Shown here one piece after another: positions 44,937-54,565 of a stretch of 64,000 nt of DNA. The position numbers and the translations under genes were made by a program. This DNA is from Sulfurivermis fontis (GTDB lineage: Bacteria > Pseudomonadota > Gammaproteobacteria > Thiohalomonadales > Thiohalomonadaceae), in contig NZ_AP018724.1 of NCBI RefSeq assembly GCF_004001245.1, positions 1,604,501 through 1,668,500 of the forward strand, written 5' to 3'. The notes under the pieces were generated by a model. It saw only the letters and a program-made list of their open reading frames with translations, made no database searches and was not told the origin of the DNA. Each line of letters opens with the position of its first letter. Position 1 is the first letter of the stretch.

Positions 44937-45773
44937 TTACTGTTCGCTCGCCGCCACGACCTTGACGTGGATCGGGCCGAAGGGTTCGGTCTGGATCAGC
45001 TCCACCAGCGACTGCTTGATCAGCTCCAGGATCGCCAGCAGGGTCACCACCACGCCGCGCTTGCCCTCGTCGATGCGGAACAAGGTGGTGAATTCGGTGA
45101 AGTGATCGGGGGTGAGCGCTTCCAGCACCTGCGACATGCGCTCGCGCACCGACAGCGGCTCGCGGCGGATGTGGTGGTGGGCAAACATCTCGGCGCGGCG
45201 CATCACGTCGGCAATGGCCAGCAGCAGCTCTTTCAGGTCCACCTCGGGATGGGCGCGTACCACCTCGCGGTGCGGCACCTCGATGCTGACCGGAAAGGTG
45301 TCGCGGTCGATGCGCGGCAGTGCGTCGATGTCCTCGGCGGCCTTCTTGTAACGTTCATACTCTTGCAGGCGCCGCACCAGCTCGGCGCGCGGATCCTCCT
45401 CGTCCTCCTCGGCACCGGGCGGACGCGGCAGCAGCATGCGTGACTTGATCTCCGCCAGCATGGCGGCCATCACCAGGTACTCCGCCGCCAGTTCCAGGTT
45501 CACCACCTTCATCATCTCCACGTACTCGATGTACTGGTGGGTGATCTCGGCAATGGGAATGTCGAGGATGTCGAGGTTCTGCCGCCGGATCAGGTACAGC
45601 AGCAGATCGAGCGGTCCCTCGAAGGCCTCGAGGAACACCTCCAGCGCCTGCGGCGGAATGTAGAGATCCTTGGGCAGCTCCAGGAGCGGCGCGCCCTGCA
45701 CGATGGCAAAGGGCATCTCCTGCTGCTGCGGACTCTCCGCCTTGGCGACTTCCACTGTTTCGGCTTCGCTCAC
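44937..45773 (-). CDS. scpA: Segregation and condensation protein ScpA, GTG start
   Basis: Kleisin subunit bridging SMC heads. The 278-residue protein has the N-terminal SMC-binding region EVFLEAFEGPLDLLLYLIRRQNLDI (core FEGPLDLLLYLIR), YLVMAAMLAEIKSRMLLP, and the C-terminal winged helix ending VTLLAILELIKQSLVELIQTEPFGPI. I use the GTG at 45773, 4-9 bases after AAGGGA and 10 bases past the trpS stop codon; the open frame further upstream overlaps trpS. Confidence 0.93.
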   Translation of the reverse strand: MSEAETVEVAKAESPQQQEMPFAIVQGAPLLELPKDLYIPPQALEVFLEAFEGPLDLLLYLIRRQNLDILDIPIAEITHQYIEYVEMMKVVNLELAAEYLVMAAMLAEIKSRMLLPRPPGAEEDEEDPRAELVRRLQEYERYKKAAEDIDALPRIDRDTFPVSIEVPHREVVRAHPEVDLKELLLAIADVMRRAEMFAHHHIRREPLSVRERMSQVLEALTPDHFTEFTTLFRIDEGKRGVVVTLLAILELIKQSLVELIQTEPFGPIHVKVVAASEQ

Positions 45774-45783
45774 GTCGCGTCCC

Positions 45784-47001
45784 TTACCGGTAACTGAGCC
45801 CCATGACCTGGCGCACCTCATCGAGAGTGGCGCGCGCCACGCTGCGCGCCGCCTCGCTGCCCTCGGCCAGGATGTTGCGCACCCGCTCCGGGTCATTGCT
45901 GAACTCGACCACGCGCTCCTGGATCGGGCGCAGTTCGTTCAACACGGCATCCACCACCGGCTGCTTGCAGTCCAGGCAGCCGATGCCGGCGCTGGTGCAA
46001 CCCTCCATCACCCAGCTCTTCACGGTATCGTCGGAATACACCTGGTGCAGTTGCCACACCGGACACTTGGCGGGGTCGCCGGCGTCGCTGCGGCGCACGC
46101 GCGCCGGATCGGTGGGCATGGTGCGCAGCTTCTGCTCCACCTGCTTGGGTTCGTCGCGCAGGGCAATGGTGTTGTTGTAGGACTTGGACATCTTCTGCCC
46201 GTCCAGCCCCGGCATCTTGGAGGCCGGAGTCAGCAGCGCCTGCGGCTCGGGCAGAATGGTGCGTCCGGCGCCGTCGAGATAACCGAACAGGCGTTCGCGA
46301 TCGGCCAGGGTGATGTTCTGCTGCGACTCCAGCAGGGCACGGCCGGTGGCCAGCGCCTCATGGTCACCCTGTTCGGTATAGCGCTTGCGCAGCTCGTGAT
46401 ACAGCTTGGCGTTCTTCTTGCCCATCTTCTTCACTGCCGCCTCGGCCTTGGCCTCGAAGTCCGGTTCGCGGCCATAGAGGTGATTGAAACGACGCGCCAC
46501 CTCGCGGGTGATCTCCACGTGGGCCACCTGGTCCTCGCCCACCGGCACCAGACCGGCGCGGTAGATAAGGATATCGGCGCTCTGCAACAGCGGATAACCG
46601 AGAAAACCGTAGGTAGCGAGATCCTTTTCCTTCAGCTTTTCCTGCTGGTCCTTGTAGGTCGGCACGCGTTCCAGCCAACCCAGCGGGGTGATCATCGACA
46701 ACAGCAGATGCAGCTCGGCATGCTCCGGCACGCGCGACTGGATGAATATCTTGGCCGCACCGGGATTGACGCCGGCGGCCAGCCAGTCCACCGCCATTTC
46801 CCACACCGAGGCGTTGATGCCCGCAGTGTTGTCATAGGAAGTGGTCAGGGCGTGCCAGTCGGCGACGAAGAAGAAGCAGTCGTATTCGTGCTGCAACTTG
46901 ATCCAGTTCTTCAGCACCCCGTGGTAATGGCCCAGATGGAGCCGGCCGGTGGGGCGCATGCCGGAGAGGACGCGCTGGTGGGACGAGACGACGGAATTCA
47001 A
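45784..47001 (-). CDS. trpS: Tryptophanyl-tRNA synthetase
   Basis: Class I synthetase with HIGH box LHLGHYHGVLKNW and KMSKS box DGQKMSKSYNNTIAL. At 405 residues it is longer than the 334-residue E. coli enzyme, because of an insertion around 195-240 and a cysteine-bearing part (SDAGDPAKCPVWQLHQ, GIGCLDCKQPVVDAV). That CXXC-type part occurs in a long bacterial TrpRS group that may bind a 4Fe-4S cluster (inference). It lies in the usual M50-trpS-scpA order. Confidence 0.95.
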   Translation of the reverse strand: MNSVVSSHQRVLSGMRPTGRLHLGHYHGVLKNWIKLQHEYDCFFFVADWHALTTSYDNTAGINASVWEMAVDWLAAGVNPGAAKIFIQSRVPEHAELHLLLSMITPLGWLERVPTYKDQQEKLKEKDLATYGFLGYPLLQSADILIYRAGLVPVGEDQVAHVEITREVARRFNHLYGREPDFEAKAEAAVKKMGKKNAKLYHELRKRYTEQGDHEALATGRALLESQQNITLADRERLFGYLDGAGRTILPEPQALLTPASKMPGLDGQKMSKSYNNTIALRDEPKQVEQKLRTMPTDPARVRRSDAGDPAKCPVWQLHQVYSDDTVKSWVMEGCTSAGIGCLDCKQPVVDAVLNELRPIQERVVEFSNDPERVRNILAEGSEAARSVARATLDEVRQVMGLSYR

Positions 47002-47010
47002 GTGAAACTC

Positions 47011-47706
47011 CTAGAGATTCATCAAAACGGAAAGCAAGCCTATATAAAGCTCACCGGACAGGCCAGAGATGCCGGACATCGCCCACAGCATCAGTTCGAT
47101 GACCGGCCACAGGATCTTGCCCAGCAGGCCGGTGAACAGCAGCACCAGCAGGATCGGGAAACCGTAGGGTTCGAGGCGGGACACGCGCCAGGACAGGGGC
47201 CCCGGCAACACCCCCACCAGCACCCGGCCGCCATCCAGTGGCGGCAGCGGCAACAGGTTCAGCACCATCAGAATGGTATTGATGAAGATGCCGGCCACAC
47301 CGCTGTACACCAGATAGATGCCGGCCCCGGTTCCCGCCCCCAGTTCCAGGCCGAGGCGGATGACCAGTGCCCAGAACAGAGCCATCACCAGGTTCGACAG
47401 CGGCCCCGCCGCCGCCACCAGGGCCATGTCGCGCTTGGGGTGGCGCAGGTTTTCGTAGGTGATGGGCACCGGCTTGGCCCAGCCGAACAAAAAACCGCCC
47501 AGCAACAGCAGCACCCCCGGCACCAGCACCGTGCCGATGGGGTCTATGTGCTTGATCGGATTGATGCTGAGGCGCCCCAGCATCATGGCGGTGGGGTCCC
47601 CCAGGCGCAGCGCCATCCAGCCGTGGGCGGTTTCATGCACGGTGATGGCGAACAGCACCGGCAGGGCCCAGACCACCACCCGTTGCAGCAGATTCAGTTC
47701 ATCCAT
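47011..47706 (-). CDS. Site-2 protease family (M50) membrane metalloprotease
   Basis: The 231-residue polytopic protein has the zinc motif FAITVHETAHGWMALRLGD in the first membrane region and the third-ligand motif NLLPLPPLDGGRVLVGVLP. There is no PDZ domain, so it belongs to the short S2P group found next to trpS/scpA in many bacteria. The substrate is unknown. It sits 9 bases before trpS. Confidence 0.9.
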   Translation of the reverse strand: MDELNLLQRVVVWALPVLFAITVHETAHGWMALRLGDPTAMMLGRLSINPIKHIDPIGTVLVPGVLLLLGGFLFGWAKPVPITYENLRHPKRDMALVAAAGPLSNLVMALFWALVIRLGLELGAGTGAGIYLVYSGVAGIFINTILMVLNLLPLPPLDGGRVLVGVLPGPLSWRVSRLEPYGFPILLVLLFTGLLGKILWPVIELMLWAMSGISGLSGELYIGLLSVLMNL

Positions 47707-47720
47707 CGGGGCAGTATACC

Positions 47721-48344
47721 TCAGCCCTCGAGACGGCTGGCGTCGCCCTTGCCCTGGCGCACCACCACCGGCACGCCGTCCACCAGATCGATGACCGTGG
47801 TGGGTTCCAGATCGCCGTAGCCGCCGTCGATGATCAGGTCCACCTGGCGCTCCAACTGACTGCGGAACTCATAGGGATCACTCAGCGGCAAGTCGTCACC
47901 GGGCAGGATCAGGGTGGTGCTCATCAGCGGTTCGCCCAGTTCCGCCAGCAGGGCCTGGGCGATGGCGTTGTCCGGTACGCGGATGCCGATGGTCTTGCGC
48001 TTGGGGTGCTGCAGGCGGCGCGGCACCTCGCGGGTGGCGTCCAGGATGAAGGTATACGGTCCCGGCGTCAGCTGCTTGAGCAGGCGATAGGTGCTGTTGT
48101 CCACCTTGGCATAGGTGGCGATCTCCGACAGGTCGCGGCACACCAGGGTGAAGTTGTGGCGCTCGTCCAGGCGGCGGATCTGGCGGATGCGTTCGATGGC
48201 ATCCTTGTCGCCGCTGAGGCAGCCGAGGGCATAGCCGGAGTCGGTGGGATAGACAATGACGGCGCCGCCGCGCAACAGGTCCGCCGCCTGACGGATCAGG
48301 CGTGGCTGCGGCGTTCCGGCATGGATTTGGAAAAACTGGCTCAT
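47721..48344 (-). CDS. yciO: YciO/Sua5/TsaC-like protein
   Basis: The 207-residue protein has the YrdC fold: YPTDSGYALGCLSGDKDAIERI, PGPYTFILDATREVPRRLQHPKRKTIGIRVPD (core PGPYTFILDAT). This is the YciO branch, related to threonylcarbamoyl-AMP synthase TsaC but of uncertain activity. The yciV-yciO pairing is as in E. coli. Confidence 0.92.
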   Translation of the reverse strand: MSQFFQIHAGTPQPRLIRQAADLLRGGAVIVYPTDSGYALGCLSGDKDAIERIRQIRRLDERHNFTLVCRDLSEIATYAKVDNSTYRLLKQLTPGPYTFILDATREVPRRLQHPKRKTIGIRVPDNAIAQALLAELGEPLMSTTLILPGDDLPLSDPYEFRSQLERQVDLIIDGGYGDLEPTTVIDLVDGVPVVVRQGKGDASRLEG

Positions 48345-48374
48345 GGCAACAATGACTCGGGAAATATAGGGAAA

Positions 48375-49223
48375 TCAGGCGGCGCCGCGCGCCGCTTGCC
48401 AGTGCTGCCACACCGGGGTGAGGCCCTCGGGCAAGGGCGGCAGACGGCCCAGTTCGACCCAGGGATTCTCCGGGCCATGGAAATCGGAACCGGCCGAGGC
48501 CAGCAGACCGAGGGCGCGGGCATGACGCGCCATGGCCTGCACATCGTCGGGGGTATGGCTGCCTGAGATCACCTCCATGGCCTCGCCGCCACACTCCATG
48601 AACTCGCCGAGCAGGCGGCGCAGCTTGCTGGAGGTCAGCTCGTAACGCGCCGGATGAGCCAGCACCGCCACCCCGCCGGCGGCGCGGATCCAGCCCACCG
48701 CCTCTTCCAGTGCCGCCCACTGGCCCGGCACATGGCCCGGCTTGTTGCGCTTGAGGTAGTGCTTGAAGATGTCGCGCACGTCCTTGCCGCAGCCGCGGCT
48801 GACCAGATAGTGGGCAAAGTGGGTGCGGCTGATGATGCGGCCGCGGCTCAGGGCCGCCGCGCCCTCATAGGCGCCGTCGATGCCGCGCGCCGCCAGGCGC
48901 CGGCCCATCTCCTCGGCGCGCCAGCCGCGGAACTCCCGCAGCCTCTCCAGCCCGGCCTGCAGGGCCGGGGCTGCCGGGTCGATGGCGAGGCCAACGACGT
49001 GAACGGTCATCCCCTGCCAGGTCACCGACACCTCCACCCCGGCCAGCACCTCGATGCCACAGGCTGCGGCAGCGGCCTGGGCCTCGGCACAACCGGCGGT
49101 GTCATCATGGTCGGTCAGCGCCAACACGTCCACCCCGGCGGCGGCGGCGCGCTGCACCAATGCGGTCGGGCTGAGTGTTCCGTCGGAAACCCAACTATGG
49201 CTGTGGAGGTCGTGGCAGGACAT
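48375..49223 (-). CDS. rnm: PHP-domain phosphoesterase (YciV/RNase AM)
   Basis: The 282-residue PHP protein has metal-binding DLHSHSWVSDGTLSP, LALTDHDDTAG, and GVAVLAHPARY, and the late SGSDFHGPENPW. E. coli YciV is a 5'-3' exonuclease that matures 23S and 5S rRNA 5' ends. It is the first gene of the minus-strand run down to the deaminase gene. It is divergent from yciB. Confidence 0.92.
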   Translation of the reverse strand: MSCHDLHSHSWVSDGTLSPTALVQRAAAAGVDVLALTDHDDTAGCAEAQAAAAACGIEVLAGVEVSVTWQGMTVHVVGLAIDPAAPALQAGLERLREFRGWRAEEMGRRLAARGIDGAYEGAAALSRGRIISRTHFAHYLVSRGCGKDVRDIFKHYLKRNKPGHVPGQWAALEEAVGWIRAAGGVAVLAHPARYELTSSKLRRLLGEFMECGGEAMEVISGSHTPDDVQAMARHARALGLLASAGSDFHGPENPWVELGRLPPLPEGLTPVWQHWQAARGAA

Positions 49224-49335
49224 AGGGACGTCATTCTACCCCAAGCCCCAGACAGGATGTTGGTCATGCTTCTGCGCCCGTCGATGTGCTAAAGTGGGGC
49301 ACATCAGTCAGATAACCCGGTGTTCCCCTGCCTTC

Positions 49336-49887
49336 ATGAAACTGCTGTTCGATCTGTTCCCCGTCCTGCTGTTTTTCCTGGCCTATAAACTGCACGACAT
49401 CTATGTGGCAACCGCTGTGGCCATCGTCGCCGCCTTTGTGCAGGTGGGCTGGTTCTGGTGGCGCCACCGCCGTTTCGAAACCATGCACCTGGTCACCCTC
49501 GGCCTCATCGCCGTACTGGGCGGCGCCACCCTGTGGCTGCACAACGAAGAATTCATCAAATGGAAGCCCACGGTGGTCAACTGGCTGTTCGGTGCCGCCT
49601 TCCTCGGCAGCCGCTTCATCGGCCGCAAGACGCTGGTGGAACGCATGATGGGCACGGCCATCGCCCTGCCTGCCGCCATCTGGCAGCGTCTGAACCTGGC
49701 CTGGGCCGGGTTCTTTCTCGCCCTCGGCGGCGCCAATCTGTATGTCGTGTACCGCTTCGATACCGACACCTGGGTCAATTTCAAGCTGTTCGGCATGATG
49801 GGCCTGACCCTGGCCTTCATGGTAGCGCAGGCCTTTTATCTGGCGCGCCACGTCAGAACGGAACCCGACAGCCAGGAGAGCGACTAA
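49336..49887 (+). CDS. yciB: Inner-membrane septation protein YciB/IspZ
   Basis: The 183-residue protein has five to six membrane segments, starting [18 protein letters not shown], with [21 protein letters not shown] and the end [11 protein letters not shown]. It takes part in envelope integrity and septation with cell-division and elongation proteins. The ATG at 49336 gives the canonical N-terminus. Its stop codon overlaps the yciI start (TAATG). Confidence 0.95.
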   Translation: MKLLFDLFPVLLFFLAYKLHDIYVATAVAIVAAFVQVGWFWWRHRRFETMHLVTLGLIAVLGGATLWLHNEEFIKWKPTVVNWLFGAAFLGSRFIGRKTLVERMMGTAIALPAAIWQRLNLAWAGFFLALGGANLYVVYRFDTDTWVNFKLFGMMGLTLAFMVAQAFYLARHVRTEPDSQESD

Positions 49888-50186
49888 TGTTCTATGCCAT
49901 TATCAGCCGGGATGTGCCCGACAGCCTGCCGCACCGACAGAAGGCACGCCCGGAGCACCTCAGGCGTCTGGAACAACTCAAGGCCGAGGGGCGTCTCCTG
50001 CTCGCCGGGCCGCATCCGGCCATCGACAGCGAGGACCCCGGTCCGGCCGGCTTCAGCGGCAGCCTGGTGGTGGCGGAATTCGCCTCGCTGCAAGACGCGC
50101 AGGACTGGGCCGCTGCCGACCCTTATGTGGCCGCCGGCGTGTACGCCGAAGTCACCGTGAAACCGTTCCGAAAGGTGTTGCCATGA
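49887..50186 (+). CDS. yciI: YciI family protein
   Basis: The 99-residue ferredoxin-like protein (YCII family): [30 protein letters not shown] and [28 protein letters not shown]. It carries the conserved His/Asp pair typical of the family, thought to catalyse small-molecule chemistry. It is translationally coupled to yciB before it and bolA after it. Confidence 0.93.
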   Translation: MFYAIISRDVPDSLPHRQKARPEHLRRLEQLKAEGRLLLAGPHPAIDSEDPGPAGFSGSLVVAEFASLQDAQDWAAADPYVAAGVYAEVTVKPFRKVLP

Positions 50187-50449
50187 ACCGTGTGGATGCA
50201 ATCCGCGACCGCCTCACTGCCACCCTGGCACCCCAGCGGCTGGAGATCATCGATGACAGCCAGAAACATGCCGGCCATGCCAGCGCGGGCGGCGGCGGCC
50301 ATTTCCGTGTCCATATCGTCGCCGAGGCATTTCGAGGCCAGGGCACCCTGCAACGCCACCGCATGGTTTACGCCGCCCTCGCCGAAATGATGCAGCAAAA
50401 CGAAGTGCACGCCCTCAGTATCGAGGCGCGCACCCCCGATGAAACCTGA
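50183..50449 (+). CDS. bolA: BolA family protein
   Basis: The 88-residue protein has the BolA core [31 protein letters not shown] and [24 protein letters not shown]. The conserved histidines fit a 2Fe-2S ligand role with monothiol glutaredoxins. The start overlaps the yciI stop (ATGA). This yciB-yciI-bolA-parvulin order is common in gammaproteobacteria. Confidence 0.94.
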   Translation: MNRVDAIRDRLTATLAPQRLEIIDDSQKHAGHASAGGGGHFRVHIVAEAFRGQGTLQRHRMVYAALAEMMQQNEVHALSIEARTPDET

Positions 50450-50466
50450 CCAAAGGAAGCCCCCTG

Positions 50467-51261
50467 ATGAAACTGCAATGGAAGATACTGACCGCCTCCG
50501 CCCTGTGCGTGGCGCTGGCCGTCCCCGTTATGGCCGCCCCCACCGACGTGGTGGCCACGGTCAACGGCCGCAACATCCTGCAAAAGGACGTGGACGGCTA
50601 CATCCGTGACTTCAAGCTGACGCCGGAACAGGCGCAGCGCCGCGACCTGATCATCAACGAGTTGATTTCGCGCGAACTGGTCTATCAGGATGCGCTCAAG
50701 CAGAAGCTGGACAAGCGTGCCGATGTCGTCGCCGAGTTGGATCAGGTGCGGGTGAAGATCCTGCTCAATGCCGCTGTGCGTGAGGCCATGCTGGCCAATC
50801 CGGTGACCGAGGAGGAAATGAAGAAGGAATATCAGGCGCAGCTGCCCAAGATGCAGCAGCAGGAGTACAAGGCCCGCCACATCCTGGTGAAAACCGAGGA
50901 CGAGGCCAAGGCCCTGATTACAGCCCTGGATCGTGGCGCCGACTTCTCCACCCTGGCCAACGAGAAATCCATCGACTCCTCCGCCCAGGCTGGCGGTGAC
51001 CTCGGCTGGTTCCCCGCCGGCCAGATGGTGGAGCCCTTTGCCAAGGCGGTCAGCAGCATGAAGAAAGGCAGCTACAGCAAGAGCCCGGTACAGACCCAAT
51101 TCGGCTGGCACGTCATTGCACTGGACGATACCCGTCAGGGTCAAGCTCCGGACTATGAATCCATCAAGCCGCAGTTGCAGAACTTCCTGCAGCAGCGCCA
51201 CATCGCCGCGTATCTCGACAAGCTGCGCAGTGGCGCCAAGGTCGATCTAAAGACCAAGTAA
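50467..51261 (+). CDS. Periplasmic parvulin-type peptidyl-prolyl isomerase
   Basis: The 264-residue protein has a signal peptide ending PVMA-APT, an N-terminal SurA-like helical chaperone part (about 30-125) and one parvulin domain (about 130-225): EYKARHILVKTEDEAKAL, GGDLGWFPAGQMVEPFAKAV and TQFGWHVIALDD. It assists folding of exported proteins. GGAAG precedes the ATG. Confidence 0.93.
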   Translation: MKLQWKILTASALCVALAVPVMAAPTDVVATVNGRNILQKDVDGYIRDFKLTPEQAQRRDLIINELISRELVYQDALKQKLDKRADVVAELDQVRVKILLNAAVREAMLANPVTEEEMKKEYQAQLPKMQQQEYKARHILVKTEDEAKALITALDRGADFSTLANEKSIDSSAQAGGDLGWFPAGQMVEPFAKAVSSMKKGSYSKSPVQTQFGWHVIALDDTRQGQAPDYESIKPQLQNFLQQRHIAAYLDKLRSGAKVDLKTK

Positions 51262-51269
51262 ATTCGCAC

Positions 51270-51303
51270 CACCGGCTCCCGTGCAGCAACCCGGGAGCCG
51301 GTG
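51270..51303 (+). terminator. Hairpin after the parvulin gene
   Basis: CACCGGCTCCCG (51270-51281) and CGGGAGCCGGTG (51292-51303) form a 12-bp stem directly after the stop codon. The downstream T content is low (TTCATTCC). It probably ends the yciB-yciI-bolA-parvulin unit. Confidence 0.65.
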
Positions 51304-51483
51304 TTCATTCCCCGCCCCGCCGTAACCAGACCTGCCGCTGCGACATCCCGAAGCGCCGTTCAAGTATGGACGCTGTCGTGCTGTCCGTATTCCCACCACA
51401 TTCAGCGTGAACTGGCTTACACTATCCGAAGCCCCGGCCGGAGCGTCGGAGTTCGCACCAGCACATCGTTCATGGAGAAAAAA

Positions 51484-53400
51484 ATGCTGAACAACCTGCG
51501 TATCGGCACACGCATTCAACTGGGTTCCACCCTGGTCCTCGTCTTGGCCCTGGCCATCATCATTCCCGTTGTCCTCGGCAAGATAAACAGTCTCATCAGC
51601 GACAACGAGCAACGCTCACTCAATCGCCATTACCAGACCATGATGGACCAGATTCGGGCGGAAGGCCGCCTGGCGGAAACCTTGGCCATGTTCCTGGCGC
51701 AGGTACCCGACTTCCAGCAGGCCATGGCCGCCGGCCAGCGCGATCGCCTGGGTGCGATGTTGCTGCCGGCTTTCGCCGAACTGAAGAAAAACTATGCCGT
51801 GGTGCAGATGCAGTATCACACCCCGCCGGCCACCACGTTCTTCCGCGTGCACATGCCCAACAAGTTCGGCGATGACCTGTCCTCCTTCCGCCATACCGTG
51901 GTGCAGACCAATCTGGAACGCAAGCCCGTTGCCGGCCTGGAAAGTGGTGTCGCCGGTCTCGGCATCCGCGGTGTGGTGCCGGTGTTCCATCAGGGCAAGC
52001 ACATCGGATCGGTAGAAACCGGCATGTCCTTCGGCCAGCCGTTCTTCGATCAGTTCAAGGCCACCTACAACGTGGACATCATCTTCCGCATCCGCCAGCC
52101 GGACGGCAGCTTCAAGGCCTTCGCCAGCACCCTGGGCGAAGGCGCCAAGCTGTTCGAGGAGGGCGAGTTGCGCCAGGCCTTCGACGGCAAGCCGCAGATC
52201 CGCCGCATGGAACTGGGCGGCAAACCGCTGTCCATCTATGCCAACACCGTGCTGGACTATTCCGGCAAACCCATCGGCGTGGTGGAACTGGCCGCCGATC
52301 GCAGCCTCTTCGTCGCTGCCATCAACGATGCGCGCAACACCACCCTGCTCATTGGCGTCATCGCCCTGACCCTGGGCCTGCTGCTGTCCTGGGTGGTGGC
52401 GCGCACCATCACCCGCCCGCTGTGCGTGACGGTGGCGACATTGCAGAACATCGCCGAAGGCGAAGGCGATCTGACCCAACGCCTGGATGCCAGCGGCAAA
52501 GACGAACTGGCGCGGCTGGCCGATGCCTTCAACCGCTTCACTGCCAAGATCCAGCAACTGGTGCAACAGGTCGCCAGCGCCACCGGCCAACTGCACAACG
52601 CGACGGATCGCATGAACGCGATTACCACGGAAACCACACGCGGCATCCAGGCACAGCAGTCGGAAACGGATCAGGTCGCCACTGCCATCAACGAAATGGC
52701 CGCCACGGTGCAGGAAGTGGCACGCAGTGCCGCCGCCGCCGCCGAGTCCGCCGGCATGGCCGACAGGCAGGCCGAGCATGGGCAACAGGAGGTGGGGCAA
52801 ACCATTCACGCCATCAACACCCTGGCCGGCGAGGTCGAACAGGCCGCCAGCGCCATGCAGCAATTGGAAGCGGACAGCCGCAACATCGGCGCCGTGCTCG
52901 ATGTCATCCGGGGCGTTGCCGAACAAACCAACCTGCTGGCCTTGAATGCCGCCATCGAGGCGGCCCGGGCCGGCGAACAGGGCCGCGGCTTTGCCGTCGT
53001 CGCCGACGAGGTGCGCGTACTGGCCCAGCGTACACAGAAATCGACCCAGGAAATCGAAGCGATGATTGGGCAACTGCAGGAAGCCGCGGTCGCCGCCGCC
53101 CGTACCATGGAGAAAAGCCGTGCCCGTGCCCAGGCAACGGTTAATCAGGCACGCAGTGCCGGCGAGTCCCTGGATGCCATTGCCTCGGCCGTGGGCGTGA
53201 TTTCCGATATGAATACGCAAATCGCCAGCGCGGTGGAGGAACAGAGCGCGGTGGCCGAAGAGCTGAACAAGAACATCAGCAACATCAGCCACATCGCCGA
53301 AATGTCGGCAGAGGGTTCACATCAGACGGCAGCCGCCTCGGCCGACATCCGCCGTCTGGCCGATGAGCTGGAGGCCCTGGTCGGTCGCTTCAAGGTCTAA
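51484..53400 (+). CDS. Methyl-accepting chemotaxis protein with periplasmic Cache sensor
   Basis: The 638-residue receptor has a first membrane segment (about 10-32), a periplasmic Cache-type sensor (about 35-285, with [25 protein letters not shown]), a second membrane segment (about 287-310), HAMP, and a signalling domain with the hairpin tip [32 protein letters not shown] (core [12 protein letters not shown]). I use the ATG at 51484, because GGAG sits 6 bases ahead; an ATG four codons earlier overlaps that SD. No che genes are nearby. The ligand is unknown. Confidence 0.93.
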   Translation: MLNNLRIGTRIQLGSTLVLVLALAIIIPVVLGKINSLISDNEQRSLNRHYQTMMDQIRAEGRLAETLAMFLAQVPDFQQAMAAGQRDRLGAMLLPAFAELKKNYAVVQMQYHTPPATTFFRVHMPNKFGDDLSSFRHTVVQTNLERKPVAGLESGVAGLGIRGVVPVFHQGKHIGSVETGMSFGQPFFDQFKATYNVDIIFRIRQPDGSFKAFASTLGEGAKLFEEGELRQAFDGKPQIRRMELGGKPLSIYANTVLDYSGKPIGVVELAADRSLFVAAINDARNTTLLIGVIALTLGLLLSWVVARTITRPLCVTVATLQNIAEGEGDLTQRLDASGKDELARLADAFNRFTAKIQQLVQQVASATGQLHNATDRMNAITTETTRGIQAQQSETDQVATAINEMAATVQEVARSAAAAAESAGMADRQAEHGQQEVGQTIHAINTLAGEVEQAASAMQQLEADSRNIGAVLDVIRGVAEQTNLLALNAAIEAARAGEQGRGFAVVADEVRVLAQRTQKSTQEIEAMIGQLQEAAVAAARTMEKSRARAQATVNQARSAGESLDAIASAVGVISDMNTQIASAVEEQSAVAEELNKNISNISHIAEMSAEGSHQTAAASADIRRLADELEALVGRFKV

Positions 53401-53404
53401 CCCG

Positions 53405-53463
53405 GTGACAAGTGACAAGTGACAAGTGACAAGCAGGATACAATTCCTGTTCTTGTCACTTGC
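53405..53463. repeat. GTGACAA tandem repeat with facing TTGTCACTTG
   Basis: Four perfect copies of the 7-base unit GTGACAA run from 53405 to 53432. About 20 bases later TTGTCACTTG (53454-53463) is the reverse complement of CAAGTGACAA, so the RNA can fold into a hairpin in several registers. It lies between the convergent chemoreceptor and rfbB genes and may act as a terminator with a variable stem. Confidence 0.75.
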
Positions 53464-53479
53464 AACTTGCCGCCTGAGC

Positions 53480-54565
53480 CTATCCGGCCCGATAACTGCC
53501 GTCCATGATCCCCCGCCACCAGGCCTCGTTGTCCAGATACCAGGCCAAAGTCTTGCGGATGCCGCTTTCGAAGGTTTCCTGGGGCACGTAGCCCAACTCG
53601 CGCCGCGCCTTGTCGGCATTGATGGCGTAGCGGCGATCGTGGCCCGGCCGATCGGTGACGTGGGTGATGAGTTCCGCGGTGGAACGCCCCCCGGCCGCCG
53701 GCGCCTGCGGGAAGCGGCGACGCAGCTCTGCATCGGCGGCAAAGCGCTCATCAAGCAGGCGGCACAGCAACTGCACGATGTCGATGTTGCGCCACTCGTT
53801 ATTGCCGCCGATGTTGTAGGTCTCTCCGCGCCGCCCCTTCTCCATCACCAGCTCGATGCCGCGGCAATGATCGTCCACGTAGAGCCAGTCACGCACATTG
53901 CGACCGTCGCCATAAACAGGGAGGGGCTTGCCCTGCAGGGCATTGACCAACATCAGAGGGATCAGCTTCTCGGGAAACTGATAGGGGCCATAATTGTTGG
54001 AGCAGTTGCTGGTGGTTACCGGCATGCCATAGGTGTGGTGATAGGCGCGCACCAGGTGATCCGACGCCGCCTTGGAGGCGGCGTAGGGTGAGTTCGGGGC
54101 ATAGGGTGTCTGTTCGGTGAACGGCGGGGCATCTTCACTGAGTGAACCGTAGACCTCGTCGGTGGACACGTGATGAAACAGGGCGCGCTCCGGCCAGCCA
54201 CCATGACCGTCGAACCACACCGCCTTGGCCGCCTTGAGCAGGACATGGGTGCCGACCACGTTGGTGGAGATGAAGGCATCCGGGCCGGTGATGGAACGAT
54301 CCACATGCGACTCGGCGGCGAAGTGTACGACGGTATCGATACCCTCCTCACGCAGTATACGCTCCACCAGGGACTGATCGCATATGTCGCCATGCACGAA
54401 ACGATAGGCGGGATTACCAGCCGCAGATGGCAGGCTCGCCGGATTGCCGGCATAGGTAAGCGCGTCCAGCACCACCAGTCGATCGCCGGGATGCCGTGCC
54501 AGCCAATAGTGTACGAAGTTGACGCCGATGAAACCGGCGCCGCCGGTGACCAGCAGCTTACGCAT
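53480..54565 (-). CDS. rfbB: dTDP-glucose 4,6-dehydratase
   Basis: Second enzyme of dTDP-L-rhamnose synthesis. The 361-residue extended short-chain dehydrogenase has the NAD motif VTGGAGFIGVNFVHYWL, HFAAESHVDRSI, STDEVYGSL with Tyr-Lys in SPYAASKAASDHLVRAY, and NYGPYQFPEKLIPLML. The start overlaps the end of rfbD by 8 bases. Confidence 0.97.
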   Translation of the reverse strand: MRKLLVTGGAGFIGVNFVHYWLARHPGDRLVVLDALTYAGNPASLPSAAGNPAYRFVHGDICDQSLVERILREEGIDTVVHFAAESHVDRSITGPDAFISTNVVGTHVLLKAAKAVWFDGHGGWPERALFHHVSTDEVYGSLSEDAPPFTEQTPYAPNSPYAASKAASDHLVRAYHHTYGMPVTTSNCSNNYGPYQFPEKLIPLMLVNALQGKPLPVYGDGRNVRDWLYVDDHCRGIELVMEKGRRGETYNIGGNNEWRNIDIVQLLCRLLDERFAADAELRRRFPQAPAAGGRSTAELITHVTDRPGHDRRYAINADKARRELGYVPQETFESGIRKTLAWYLDNEAWWRGIMDGSYRAG

